This document shows positions 6,419 through 14,046 of a DNA stretch of 32,782 nucleotides, piece by piece. The notes below the pieces were generated by a model. It worked only from the letters and a program-made list of their open reading frames with translations. It had not been told where the DNA came from and searched no databases. Positions within the stretch are counted from its first letter, which is position 1. Every line of letters begins with the position of its first letter. This DNA is from Oscillospiraceae bacterium (GTDB taxonomy: Bacteria; Bacillota_A; Clostridia; Oscillospirales; Oscillospiraceae): positions 1 to 32,782 of the forward strand of contig JAETOP010000031.1 of assembly GCA_021771675.1 (NCBI GenBank). Reading direction: 5' to 3'. The position numbers and the translations under genes are program-made.

Positions 6419-8025
6419 TCCTCCTCCGTCTCCCCGTTTCGGAAGGCTCTGGGGGTGCAGCCCTGGGTTTTACGGAACACAAAGGAGAAATACCGGGGGT
6501 CCCGGTAGCCCACCTGGCAGGCGATCTCGCTGGAACGCAGATTGGTGCGCTGGAGCAGCTGCTTGGCCCGGTTCATCCGCTTCTGGGTCAGATATTCCAC
6601 AAAGGAAATCTCCATCCTCTGGCTGAACAGGGCGCTGAGGTAGTTGGCGCTGATGTTGATGGCCTGGGCCACGGAATTCAGGGAAATATTTTCATCGGCA
6701 TAGTGCTTTTCAATGTAACGGATGGCTTGGTTGATGATGTCGCTGCTGGCCTGCTGGCTCTTGAGGTCCCGCAGCTGTAAGGCGGCGGAGAGCACACGGA
6801 CCACATACTCCCGCAGCCGCTGGGGCGGCAGGTTCACCTCCGGCTGGGGCAGCCGGGCAAAATCCTCCTGCCCGCAGCCCTGCTGCTGCAAGCACAGCTC
6901 CGCATTGATGCGGACGGACACCATCAGATAGTGCCGGAACAGCAGCGACCGCTCCGCGCCCCCCAGATTGGTCAGATATTCCTGGACGAAGGCATCCACC
7001 TCCTCGGCAGTGCCGGTTTGCAGGAAATTGCGGATAATCAGCGGGTCCAGCTTCCCGGGGTCCAGCTTTCCCAGGCAGGCGGCGCCGCCGTTGTCCCGCT
7101 CATTTTGCAGCATCTCCGCCCGGAACACATGGGTGTCCGGGAACAGGTGCCGGTAGGCCAGCACGTGGTTTGCATCCTTGTAGCACTGGGCCAGGCCGCT
7201 GAGCCGGTAGGTGGGGGTGCCCACGGCAGCATACCAATTCAGTTCCTCCTCCGCTCCGCCGCACCGGCGCTGGATGATGTCCAGGGCCCGGTTTGTCAAT
7301 CCCGTCAGGTTCTCTGCATCCCCCATAATCAGGGCGGCGTAGGACAACAGGCTCCCCCGGAACAGAATGTAGCCGGGGTAGCGGAGGAAATAATCCAGCA
7401 GTCCGTCCAGGGTCACCGCCGCCGCCTCGGAATAGGAGTTCTCCGAGTCGGACTGGACGGTGAAGAGTACAAAATTGTAGCCATGGGCGTTCAAGTCCAG
7501 ATTCAGCCGGCCGGCCTCCTCGTAAATCTCCTGGACGGACATGGAGCCCTCCACCAGCCGCTCAAAAAAGGCCCGGCGGGAGAAGCTCTCATACTTTTTG
7601 GTGTCCTGCTCATAGCGGCGCAGGAATTCCTTCTGCTCCCGCTCCTCCTGGATTTTCTGCCGGGTGTGCTCCAGTGCTTTCAGGATGGCAGTCTTGGTGA
7701 TGGGCTTGAGCAGGTATTGATCCACATTCAGGTCGATGGCCTGACGGGCGTACTCAAAATCGCTGTAGCCGCTGAGGATGATGATTTTCGTATCGGGCAG
7801 CTCCCGGCTGACGATGCTGCTCAGGGCCAAACCGTCCATAAAGGGCATTTTGATGTCTGTAATGAGCACATCCGGGCGCAGCCTGCGAATCAGGGGCAGG
7901 GCCATCTCCCCGTCGGGAGCGTCCCCCACAAACTCAAAGCCGTACTTCTCCCAGGGCACAATGTCCCGCAGCCCCTCCCGAACAATGCTCTCGTCCTCGG
8001 TGATGAATACCTTAATCAGTTCCAT
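6415..8025 (-). CDS. AraC-type response regulator, YesN family
   Basis: The 536-residue protein has an N-terminal receiver with the acidic pair Glu10/Asp11, phospho-acceptor Asp57 (ITDIKMP), and a lysine in QYLLKPI. A long middle segment of the YesN type follows. A C-terminal pair of AraC helix-turn-helices covers roughly 430-530 (SLNSVAQAINISANYLSALF and the IACQVGYRDPRYFSFVF hallmark). It is a DNA-binding activator that would switch on sugar-use genes when phosphorylated. ATG at 8025 is preferred to the longer frame because GGAGGG sits eight bases upstream and the receiver starts immediately. The gap to cbiO is 69 bp without a visible terminator. Target genes are not evident in the window. 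Confidence 0.92.
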   Translation of the reverse strand: MELIKVFITEDESIVREGLRDIVPWEKYGFEFVGDAPDGEMALPLIRRLRPDVLITDIKMPFMDGLALSSIVSRELPDTKIIILSGYSDFEYARQAIDLNVDQYLLKPITKTAILKALEHTRQKIQEEREQKEFLRRYEQDTKKYESFSRRAFFERLVEGSMSVQEIYEEAGRLNLDLNAHGYNFVLFTVQSDSENSYSEAAAVTLDGLLDYFLRYPGYILFRGSLLSYAALIMGDAENLTGLTNRALDIIQRRCGGAEEELNWYAAVGTPTYRLSGLAQCYKDANHVLAYRHLFPDTHVFRAEMLQNERDNGGAACLGKLDPGKLDPLIIRNFLQTGTAEEVDAFVQEYLTNLGGAERSLLFRHYLMVSVRINAELCLQQQGCGQEDFARLPQPEVNLPPQRLREYVVRVLSAALQLRDLKSQQASSDIINQAIRYIEKHYADENISLNSVAQAINISANYLSALFSQRMEISFVEYLTQKRMNRAKQLLQRTNLRSSEIACQVGYRDPRYFSFVFRKTQGCTPRAFRNGETEEE

Positions 8026-8085
8026 GGCATAAGCCCTCCATGTGGTTTTCTGGGTGTTGCACGATAGCAGGGGCGACAATTTAAT

Positions 8086-8099
8086 TCCTAACTCCTAAT
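8086..8099. repeat. Heptamer array, two units
   Basis: TCCTAAC and TCCTAAT abut. The second unit supplies the TAG stop codon of cbiO on the minus strand (positions 8095-8097). Confidence 0.7.
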
Positions 8100-8835
8100 T
8101 TTTAACTATCTTATATCTTGGGCCCTGGAGGCAGAAGGGAAGCTCCATCCGGTTGCTTTCCAGCAGCGCCTTGTCCCGGAGAATCACCTCCGCCTCCCCG
8201 TCGGCGACGATTTTGCCATGGGACAGGAGGATTACCCGTTGGCAGGTATCCAGGATCATATCCAGATCATGGGAGGCGATCAGCTTGGTCTGGGGCAGGG
8301 AGCGGATGGTATTGATAACCGTTCGGCGATTCACCGGGTCCAGGGCGGTGGAAGGCTCGTCCATCAAAACGGCCTCCGGCTCCATGGCCAGGATAGTGGC
8401 AATGGCGGCCATTCGCTTTTCCCCGCCGGAGATTTTGTGATTGTAGCAGTGCTTCAGCTTTTCGATGCCCAATTTCTCCAGAATCTTGTCCACTCGCTGA
8501 TCCGTTTCCTCCTGGCTCAGGCCGTAGTTTCGGGGGCCGAAGGTCATGTCCTCATACACCGTGGGCATGAACATCTGATTGTCCGAATCCTGGAGCACAT
8601 AGCCGATTTTCCGGCGGATGGCGGGCAGATTCTGCCTGTTCACGGGAAGATCGTCCACCAATATCTCTCCCTGGCCGCTGAGAAGCCCCAGCAGCAGCTT
8701 CATAATGGTGGATTTTCCTGCTCCGTTGGCCCCGATCAGGCCCACGGCCTCCCCCTTCCGAATGGTAAAGCTAAGTCCTTCCACCACCGGATTTTGCGTA
8801 TCATAGGAAAAGGATACATTATGGAATTCAATCAT
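8095..8835 (-). CDS. cbiO: Energy-coupling factor ATPase for nickel/cobalt uptake
   Basis: The 246-residue ATPase powers the membrane parts encoded upstream. Walker A is GANGAGKST, the Q-loop lies in GYVLQDSDNQMF, the signature is ISGGEKRMAAIA, and Walker B with the following loop is VLMDEPSTALDP. The SHDLDM switch histidine is present. I start it at 8835 (MIEFHNVSF), five bases after the cbiQ stop, with GAGG upstream; the longer frame only shadows cbiQ. Its last codons read into a heptamer repeat, which provides the TAG stop. It is the only ATPase in the operon, so it would act as a homodimer, as expected for CbiO/NikO of group I ECF transporters. Confidence 0.93.
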   Translation of the reverse strand: MIEFHNVSFSYDTQNPVVEGLSFTIRKGEAVGLIGANGAGKSTIMKLLLGLLSGQGEILVDDLPVNRQNLPAIRRKIGYVLQDSDNQMFMPTVYEDMTFGPRNYGLSQEETDQRVDKILEKLGIEKLKHCYNHKISGGEKRMAAIATILAMEPEAVLMDEPSTALDPVNRRTVINTIRSLPQTKLIASHDLDMILDTCQRVILLSHGKIVADGEAEVILRDKALLESNRMELPFCLQGPRYKIVKN

Positions 8836-8840
8836 CCCTC

Positions 8841-9644
8841 TTACCTCACAATCAAGCTCCCCAGCAGTGCGGGGATATTCACCATTCGGGCCAGGAAAAA
8901 TAATCCGATACAGCCAGCAGCGAACACCACTGCCGAGACCCGGCAAGGGGGAGCCTGGGCATAATGGAATTCTGACCGGAAACCCCGGAGCACCATACTG
9001 CTGTAGAGCTCCTCTGCCCGATCCATACTCCGCAGCAGCAGCTGCCCCAGGAAGGAGCCCCAGGCGGAGATGTGCAGCCCTTTCTGTCCGGGGGCCCGGA
9101 GCCGGTAGGCCTCCGTCATCACAGAAACCTGCTCCAGCATCACCCCAATATAGCGGTAGGTCAGCAGCAGCAGGGTCACCAGAATGCCCGGCGCATGGAG
9201 CTTGCGCAGAGCAGCGCAGAGGGAATCGATGGGCGTGGTGGCAATCAGCAGGAAGGAGGCCATCAGCGAAAATGTTCCCTTCATCATCAGCGTCACCATG
9301 GACACCCAGCCGCCGGTGATTACCAGGGAACCCAGCTGTATCAGCGGCGTGTGATCCAGGATTGGATTCACCAGCCCCACGGCGCAGACCAGAGGCAGCA
9401 CAAGACGCAACCGGTAAAAGCAAAGACTCACCGGAATCCCCGATGCCTGGAACATCAGCACGGGGTAGAGCACCATGATCATCAGCCCGGAAAAATCATA
9501 TTTGGAATAAGAGACCACGAAAACAATGTAGGCCACCGTAACCGCCAGCTTGCTCAGCGGATACAGCAGGTGAACCGGGGAGTTCCCCGCTGCCAGAGCA
9601 TCCATCTCCCGCAGCTCGGAGCGGGCCTTGGTAAGTTTATCCAT
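8841..9644 (-). CDS. cbiQ: Energy-coupling factor transmembrane T component
   Basis: The 267-residue membrane protein has about five or six hydrophobic segments. It carries the cytoplasmic coupling helices characteristic of T components, seen as YRLRAPG and MVLRGFRS, each with the small-Arg-Gly pattern that contacts the ATPase. It transmits ATP hydrolysis to the substrate-binding CbiM part. ATG at 9644 follows GAGG at seven bases. The cbiMN stop is 66 bp upstream, and a strong hairpin fills that gap (9667-9695). Position between cbiMN and cbiO supports the assignment. Confidence 0.9.
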   Translation of the reverse strand: MDKLTKARSELREMDALAAGNSPVHLLYPLSKLAVTVAYIVFVVSYSKYDFSGLMIMVLYPVLMFQASGIPVSLCFYRLRLVLPLVCAVGLVNPILDHTPLIQLGSLVITGGWVSMVTLMMKGTFSLMASFLLIATTPIDSLCAALRKLHAPGILVTLLLLTYRYIGVMLEQVSVMTEAYRLRAPGQKGLHISAWGSFLGQLLLRSMDRAEELYSSMVLRGFRSEFHYAQAPPCRVSAVVFAAGCIGLFFLARMVNIPALLGSLIVR

Positions 9645-9666
9645 TGCAAAACCTCATTCAGCAACA

Positions 9667-9695
9667 ATCGGAGGCACCAAAACGGTACCTCCGAT
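9667..9695 (-). promoter_or_regulatory. Intercistronic hairpin between cbiMN and cbiQ
   Basis: ATCGGAGGCACC and GGTACCTCCGAT pair over 12 positions with one mismatch and a 5-base loop. No U-run follows on the minus strand, so it looks like an RNA-stability or processing stem rather than a terminator. It does not hide the cbiQ ribosome site at about 9652-9655. Confidence 0.55.
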
Positions 9696-9710
9696 AGTAT
9701 ATCACATTAT

Positions 9711-10769
9711 TTACGCTTTTGCATCCGCTTTTTTTCTGCGGAAGAAGCCCCCTGCCATGCACACCAGCACCGCAGCGCCGGCCACAATGGCGGAACCAAG
9801 CAAACCGGAAACCGTAGTGCCCAGGCTGCTGTCACTGCCCGCAAAGGCATAGTCCGGAAGGAAAGCGGTCTTTTCCTGAATGGAGCCGGCCAGTTCTGCC
9901 GCACCGCTGGAAATGCCGTAATCCTCTTCGTCCAAGCCCATATTTTCACTGTAGCCGGATTCCCCGTTGCCGAACATGGACCACTCCAGGCCGTCGGGAT
10001 TTCCGCTGGCTGCCAGGCTCAGTCCGCCGCCAACCACAGCCACGACCACCGCCAGAATCACCAGGGTGGTTTTCAGGGAATACCTTGCGGTGCCAGCGGT
10101 GTTCACATCCCGCAGCAGTTCCGGTCTGGCCTCATACACAAACACCAGGACAGCGGAGGTAATCAGGCCCTCCACCAGCCCGATGGCAAGATGGATAGGC
10201 TGCATGATGCCCACAAAAGCGCCAAAGGGCAGCTCGGTTATGCCGGAAGCCGTGGTTTCCAGAACCACGGAGAAAGCGCCCAGCTGCAAGGTGATGACGC
10301 AGCCCAGCACGGAGGACAGCACGATTTTGATTCGCGTGGCCGCCTTGGTCCCCAGGCCGCCAAAGAGCCTGCTGGTCATAATTGGACGCCACAGCAGATA
10401 ATACCCCACGAAGCAGCCGTAGAAGGCCATATTCCAGCAGTTAGCCCCCAGGGCCAGCAGTCCCCCGTCCGCAAAGAACAGGCACTGAATCGCCAGAATC
10501 ACCACCATGGACAAAAAGCCTGCCTGAGGGCCCAGCAATGCCGAAAGCATCATGCCGCCGCACAGGTGGCCGGAGGAGCCGGTGCCGGGAATGGTATAGT
10601 TAATCATCTGCCCGGCAAACACCAGGGCGGAGGTCACCGCCATGGTGGGAAGCTTGGCGGTGGTTTCGTCTTTTTTCAGGGTCTTCACGGAGGCTCCCAC
10701 TGTTACAGCGGAAGCGGCATACATGGTCGCAGCAACTGCCGGAGCCAGTAATGCGTCTGCCATATGCAT
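9711..10769 (-). CDS. cbiM: Nickel/cobalt ECF substrate-specific component, CbiM-CbiN fusion
   Basis: Started at 10769, the protein begins MHMADALLAP. This puts His at position 2, where CbiM/NikM proteins use the N-terminal amine and His2 to bind Ni2+ or Co2+. A GTG at 10781 would bury that motif and sits on the ribosome site, so I reject it. The CbiM core is clear (GSSGHLCGG, FADGGLLALGANCWNMA). The C-terminal third has the CbiN/PDGLE signature NPDGLEW, an extracellular stretch and a last helix, so M and N functions are fused in one chain of 352 residues. Whether nickel or cobalt is the cargo cannot be told. It is the first gene of cbiMN-cbiQ-cbiO. Confidence 0.92.
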   Translation of the reverse strand: MHMADALLAPAVAATMYAASAVTVGASVKTLKKDETTAKLPTMAVTSALVFAGQMINYTIPGTGSSGHLCGGMMLSALLGPQAGFLSMVVILAIQCLFFADGGLLALGANCWNMAFYGCFVGYYLLWRPIMTSRLFGGLGTKAATRIKIVLSSVLGCVITLQLGAFSVVLETTASGITELPFGAFVGIMQPIHLAIGLVEGLITSAVLVFVYEARPELLRDVNTAGTARYSLKTTLVILAVVVAVVGGGLSLAASGNPDGLEWSMFGNGESGYSENMGLDEEDYGISSGAAELAGSIQEKTAFLPDYAFAGSDSSLGTTVSGLLGSAIVAGAAVLVCMAGGFFRRKKADAKA

Positions 10770-10803
10770 TTGCTCATGCACCTCTTCTATTTAGGATAGC
10801 TGG

Positions 10804-10845
10804 ATTATAGCAGACCTTGATTCCATTTTTAAGCCCCCCGGGGGG
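10804..10845 (-). promoter_or_regulatory. cbiMN promoter with G6/C6 palindrome
   Basis: A TATAAT -10 lies at 10804-10809 on the minus strand. The -35 is weak (TTAAAA, 10827-10832). The perfect palindrome CCCCCCGGGGGG (10834-10845) sits directly upstream of the -35. Runs of G/C of this kind are typical of sites for CsoR/RcnR-type nickel or cobalt sensors, but no regulator gene is in the window. A T-run follows it only on the plus strand, where no gene needs ending. Confidence 0.5.
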
Positions 10846-10874
10846 TTATTTTTTTGATAATTTACGGACTAAAT

Positions 10875-12614
10875 TCATTCAGCGTTAAGCTGGTCCACCA
10901 CGATTTCCCGGTAGGGATTGGCGATGACGGTTTTATAGGTGTGGTAGATCACCATGCCGGGCTTGCCGCTGGGGATTTTCTTCACCTGCTTCACAGGCGT
11001 TACGTCCACGGGAATGTTCTGCCCTCCGCTGGTTTCGGCGTAGTAGGCGGCCAGCTGGGCGGCCTGGGTAATGGTGTCGTCCGGAGGCGTTCTGCCGCCG
11101 CAGGAGATGATGACGTGGCTGCCGTGAACCTTGGAGGCGTGGCACCAGATGTCGTCCTTCCGGGCCAGGCGGAAGGTGAGCTCGTCGTTCTGCCGGTTGT
11201 TCCGGCCCACATAGATGGGGAAGCCGTCGGTGCTCTCAAAGCGCATGGGCGGGAGCTTCCCCTGCTTCATCCGCCGTTTCCCGGCGTCCGGGCGCAGGTA
11301 TCCCCCGGCTTGCAGCTCCTGGCGAATCTCCTCCAGCTCCGCCTCGGTGTCCGCCCGGTTCAGCTCCTCCAGCACGCTTTCCAGGTATTCCAGCTCCTCG
11401 GCGCCCAAGGCCAGCTGATGGGTCAGCTCCTTCTCGGCGTTCTTCATCCGGGCGTAGTCCTTGTAGAACTTGGCGGCGTTCTGCTGGGGGCTGAGAATGG
11501 GGGACAAGGGGATGTCAATGAACTTCATGTCCTCATCATAAAAATCCTGGCACCGGACGCTTTTTTGGCCCTTGGTCACCAGATGCAGGTTGGCGGTGAG
11601 GATGTCCCCCAGCTGGCGCAGCCGCTCCCGGTCGTAGGTGGCTTCCAGCTCCTTTTGCTGCAAGGCCAGCTTCCGCCGCAGCCGCTGGCAGAGGTTATTT
11701 ACGGTTTTGCGTACCCCCTGGCTTTTCTGGCGGATCAGGTCCTTCCGGTCCCGGAGGGTGTAGTAGCTGTCCAGCAGAGCGCCGAAGGACTCCGCCCGGC
11801 GGCATTCGCCGTACTCCCGGATGGGGCAGAAGGCAAACTGCCTGGGGGTGCCGTCGGCCTGGGTGCAGAAGTAAGGGGCGGGATGGCGCAGATGCTCGAT
11901 GAAGAACAGCTCCAGCTTTTCCGCCGTGTGGGTCTCCAGACTGCCCACCCGGGCGTCCACATCCCCGGCGGCGTACAATGCCGCCTCCCGGCACACCAGC
12001 GGAGACAGGCCCCCCAGGCAGTCCATCAGTCGGTCGCTGAGCAAATCCGCCCCGGGGGCAGTTAGTAGGTTGACATAATCTTCCTTCCCCAGCAGCAGGG
12101 GATTGGCTTTCTTCACCTTCTCCGGCTCCACGTAGTGAAGCCCCGGCAGGGCCGCCCGGCGTGCGCTCTCGTCCAGGCCGATGCGGCGCAGACAGTCCAG
12201 AATCCGCCCATCGGGGGAGAGCAGATACAGGTTGCAGGTTCGGCCCATCAGCTCCGCCACCAGCCGCTTCTGCACCGGGAAGCCCATCTCATCGGTGCAG
12301 TCGAAGGTAAATACCGCCGCTCGCTCCATCTCCGGCTGGGAGATGTCCGAGAGCCGGGCCCCCAGGAGGTGCTTGCGCAGCAGCATACAGAACATGGGCG
12401 GCTCCGCCGGATTCTCCGGGGAGGCGGCGGTGAGATGCAGCCGGGGGGCGGTGGGATTGGCCACAAACAGCAGCTTCTCCCGGCCCTGCTGGCAGCGCAG
12501 GTGGAGAATCAGGGTGTCCCGGCTGGGCTGGTGGAGCTTGTCCACCCGGGCCCCCAGGCAGCGGGAACGGATTTCCTCCAAAACGGAGGTCAGGAAAAAA
12601 GCGTCAAATGCCAT
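10875..12614 (-). CDS. rqcH: RqcH/Rqc2 homologue (NFACT family), ribosome-associated quality control
   Basis: The 579-residue length matches bacterial RqcH, which recruits Ala-tRNA to stalled 50S subunits and adds C-terminal alanine tails. The NFACT-N domain runs from MAFDAFFLTSVLEEI through ELMGRTCNLYLL and ILDCLRRIG. A long coiled coil occupies the middle (about 330-430). The NFACT-R domain has DIWCHASKVHGSHVII. The position matching the Asp-Arg pair needed for activity in Bacillus subtilis (97/98) reads Glu97-Arg98 here. I start at 12614, where AAAGGA precedes the ATG; the longer frame would translate the upstream repeat island. It was formerly annotated as fibronectin-binding protein, but a cytosolic role is better supported. 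Confidence 0.92.
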   Translation of the reverse strand: MAFDAFFLTSVLEEIRSRCLGARVDKLHQPSRDTLILHLRCQQGREKLLFVANPTAPRLHLTAASPENPAEPPMFCMLLRKHLLGARLSDISQPEMERAAVFTFDCTDEMGFPVQKRLVAELMGRTCNLYLLSPDGRILDCLRRIGLDESARRAALPGLHYVEPEKVKKANPLLLGKEDYVNLLTAPGADLLSDRLMDCLGGLSPLVCREAALYAAGDVDARVGSLETHTAEKLELFFIEHLRHPAPYFCTQADGTPRQFAFCPIREYGECRRAESFGALLDSYYTLRDRKDLIRQKSQGVRKTVNNLCQRLRRKLALQQKELEATYDRERLRQLGDILTANLHLVTKGQKSVRCQDFYDEDMKFIDIPLSPILSPQQNAAKFYKDYARMKNAEKELTHQLALGAEELEYLESVLEELNRADTEAELEEIRQELQAGGYLRPDAGKRRMKQGKLPPMRFESTDGFPIYVGRNNRQNDELTFRLARKDDIWCHASKVHGSHVIISCGGRTPPDDTITQAAQLAAYYAETSGGQNIPVDVTPVKQVKKIPSGKPGMVIYHTYKTVIANPYREIVVDQLNAE

Positions 12615-12648
12615 AATAGTTCCTTTCTGGTGCTGGGTTTGGTGGGAA

Positions 12649-12669
12649 ATGAGGAATGAGGAGTTAGGA
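12649..12669. repeat. Inverted heptamer array, three units
   Basis: On the plus strand it reads ATGAGGA, ATGAGGA, GTTAGGA, the reverse complements of TCCTCAT (twice) and TCCTAAC. It faces the array at 13147-13181 in opposite orientation, so the two bracket the repeat island between them. Confidence 0.8.
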
Positions 12670-13146
12670 ATGATACGGGGCGGCAAATTGTAATTTGGCG
12701 GCGAGTCGCCGCTGACAATTCGCACAGGGATGTGCGGTAATTGCCGCATAAGTTCCGCCCGGTAACGTTTTGACTGTCGAAGAATGTGCCGCACTGCCCT
12801 TTTCTGCGTAGGGGAGGCTATTAGCCTCCCGCCAGGTAACGACTTTTGAGTTTCCTGTTGAGTGGGAGCAGACGATGGCTTCTGAGGAGGCCTTTGCTCA
12901 AAAACCGCCACGCTTCACCATCCAACGCCATACTCATAAACCGCAAGGCGGCGGGAGGCAGATTGCCTCCCCTACAGAGAAAGGGGGTAGTGCGGAGGAA
13001 CTTTTGCCGCAAAAGCGTTGCCGGGCGGGTTAGGGAAAAAGCGATTACCGACCAGCTTCGAGCGAATTGTCAGCGGCCACTGGCCGCCTGTGCGAAATTG
13101 GCTGCGGGCCCTGCCCCCCTGGGGTGAAGCGCCCTGCGCTTCCAAT
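12670..13146. repeat. Composite repeat island between the TPK and rqcH genes
   Basis: No gene is seen. In order it has family B (GGCGGCGAGTCGCCGCTGAC at 12697-12716, then GGTAATTGCCGCATAAG), a family C palindrome at 12808-12841, family A-associated sequence around 12850-12900, a second family C copy inverted at 12950-12977, and an inverted family B block at 13010-13110. The inner copies are in opposite orientations, giving the island a roughly palindromic plan. Confidence 0.8.
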
Positions 13147-13181
13147 TCCTCATTCCTAACTCCTAATTCCTAACTCCTAAT
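13147..13181. repeat. Heptamer array, five units
   Basis: TCCTCAT, TCCTAAC, TCCTAAT, TCCTAAC, TCCTAAT. The last units are read on the minus strand as the C-terminal codons and TAG stop (13163-13165) of the thiamine pyrophosphokinase gene. Confidence 0.9.
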
Positions 13182-13807
13182 TGGCGTGGCAGTCCGGCTT
13201 TTCGCTCCCACAGGGCCAGGAGCGTTCCGTTCTTGACGGAAACCTCGGCCTCCCGTCCTGTGAAATGATTGCTGACCCCCAGGGGAAAGAAGCTGGTGAG
13301 GGTTGCATCCTCCAGCTCATAGCAGAGCCCACGGATGGAGACGCCCTGGGCATCCGGGCCCAGGCAGAACAGGGAAAAATCCCCCTCCGCCGATGCCGGG
13401 AAGCGGAGAGCGCCGTCCTTCACGGCGGCGGCAAAATAGTCCTTTCCCACCAGAACGCCAACAGCCCCCTGCTGGGCCAGATACCCCAATGTCTGGAAAT
13501 TGGCCACGGTGTGGTCCAGCCGCCCGCCGTCCATGCCGCCATAGAGCAGAAAATTGCGGCAGCCCAGCGCCAGCCCCCGGCGGACGGCCAGCATGGAGTC
13601 GGTGTCGTCCTTTTCCACCGGATACACCGTCGCCCCCTCCGGCACATAGCCCAGGGAGTCGAAGTCCCCGAGGATTTCATCCGGGGTAACGCCCAGAGCC
13701 CGGACGTGGCGCAGTCCCCCATCGGCGGCAATCACATAGTCCTCCGCCCCGATGGGCCGCAGCAGTCCGTCAAACTCCCCGGCACAAAATATCACACAGG
13801 TTCCCAT
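13163..13807 (-). CDS. Thiamine pyrophosphokinase
   Basis: This 214-residue enzyme transfers pyrophosphate from ATP to thiamine to make the cofactor ThDP. The family's conserved blocks are all visible: ADGGLRH, GDFDSLG, VEKDDTDSMLA and GGMDGGRLDH, with a C-terminal beta-rich substrate domain. ATG at 13807 is chosen because GGGAGGTG precedes it; the longer frame runs over the promoter. A promoter TTGATT-17-TATAAT (13856-13861 and 13833-13838) lies just upstream. The final residues (LGVRN) are encoded by the heptamer array, so the native end of the gene seems to have been replaced or extended by the repeat. Confidence 0.92.
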   Translation of the reverse strand: MGTCVIFCAGEFDGLLRPIGAEDYVIAADGGLRHVRALGVTPDEILGDFDSLGYVPEGATVYPVEKDDTDSMLAVRRGLALGCRNFLLYGGMDGGRLDHTVANFQTLGYLAQQGAVGVLVGKDYFAAAVKDGALRFPASAEGDFSLFCLGPDAQGVSIRGLCYELEDATLTSFFPLGVSNHFTGREAEVSVKNGTLLALWERKAGLPRQLGVRN

Positions 13808-13832
13808 GGTGCACCTCCCGGACTTTTTCCCT

Positions 13833-13861
13833 ATTATACTCCCTCCGGGCAGGAAAATCAA
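13833..13861 (-). promoter_or_regulatory. Promoter of the thiamine pyrophosphokinase gene
   Basis: On the minus strand, TTGATT (13856-13861) and TATAAT (13833-13838) have a 17-bp spacer. No thiamine riboswitch is recognisable in the 25 bases between the -10 and the ATG. Confidence 0.75.
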
Positions 13862-13885
13862 CAAGGTGCAGCCGGAGGACGGCAA

Positions 13886-13913
13886 AAGGGGACGAGAAAC
13901 CTCGTCCCCTTCT
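13886..13913 (-). terminator. Terminator upstream of the TPK gene (ends XRE transcript)
   Basis: AAGGGGACGAG and CTCGTCCCCTT pair perfectly with a 4-base loop. On the minus strand a TTTT run follows, so it would stop transcription coming from the XRE gene. The stretch 13914-14046 between it and that gene's stop shows no convincing coding sequence. Confidence 0.75.
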
Positions 13914-14046
13914 ATTATAGCTACTGTTCAGGCCGCAGTGCACCTTTGATTTGAGCACAAAGCATTGAAGAGCGCCATCCCCAATTTGTGCTTGTACCTC
14001 TGCCTCTGCCTCGGCCCCGACCAGTGACGCATTGGTGTTTCCTGCG

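Noticed and set aside
9072..10751. Plus-strand open frame over cbiQ/cbiMN
   Set aside because: Gln/His-rich antisense shadow crossing two real genes and their gap.
10770..10874. Cobalamin or other metal riboswitch before cbiMN
   Set aside because: The gap is only about 100 bp and contains a promoter and a palindrome, with no B12-box-like sequence.
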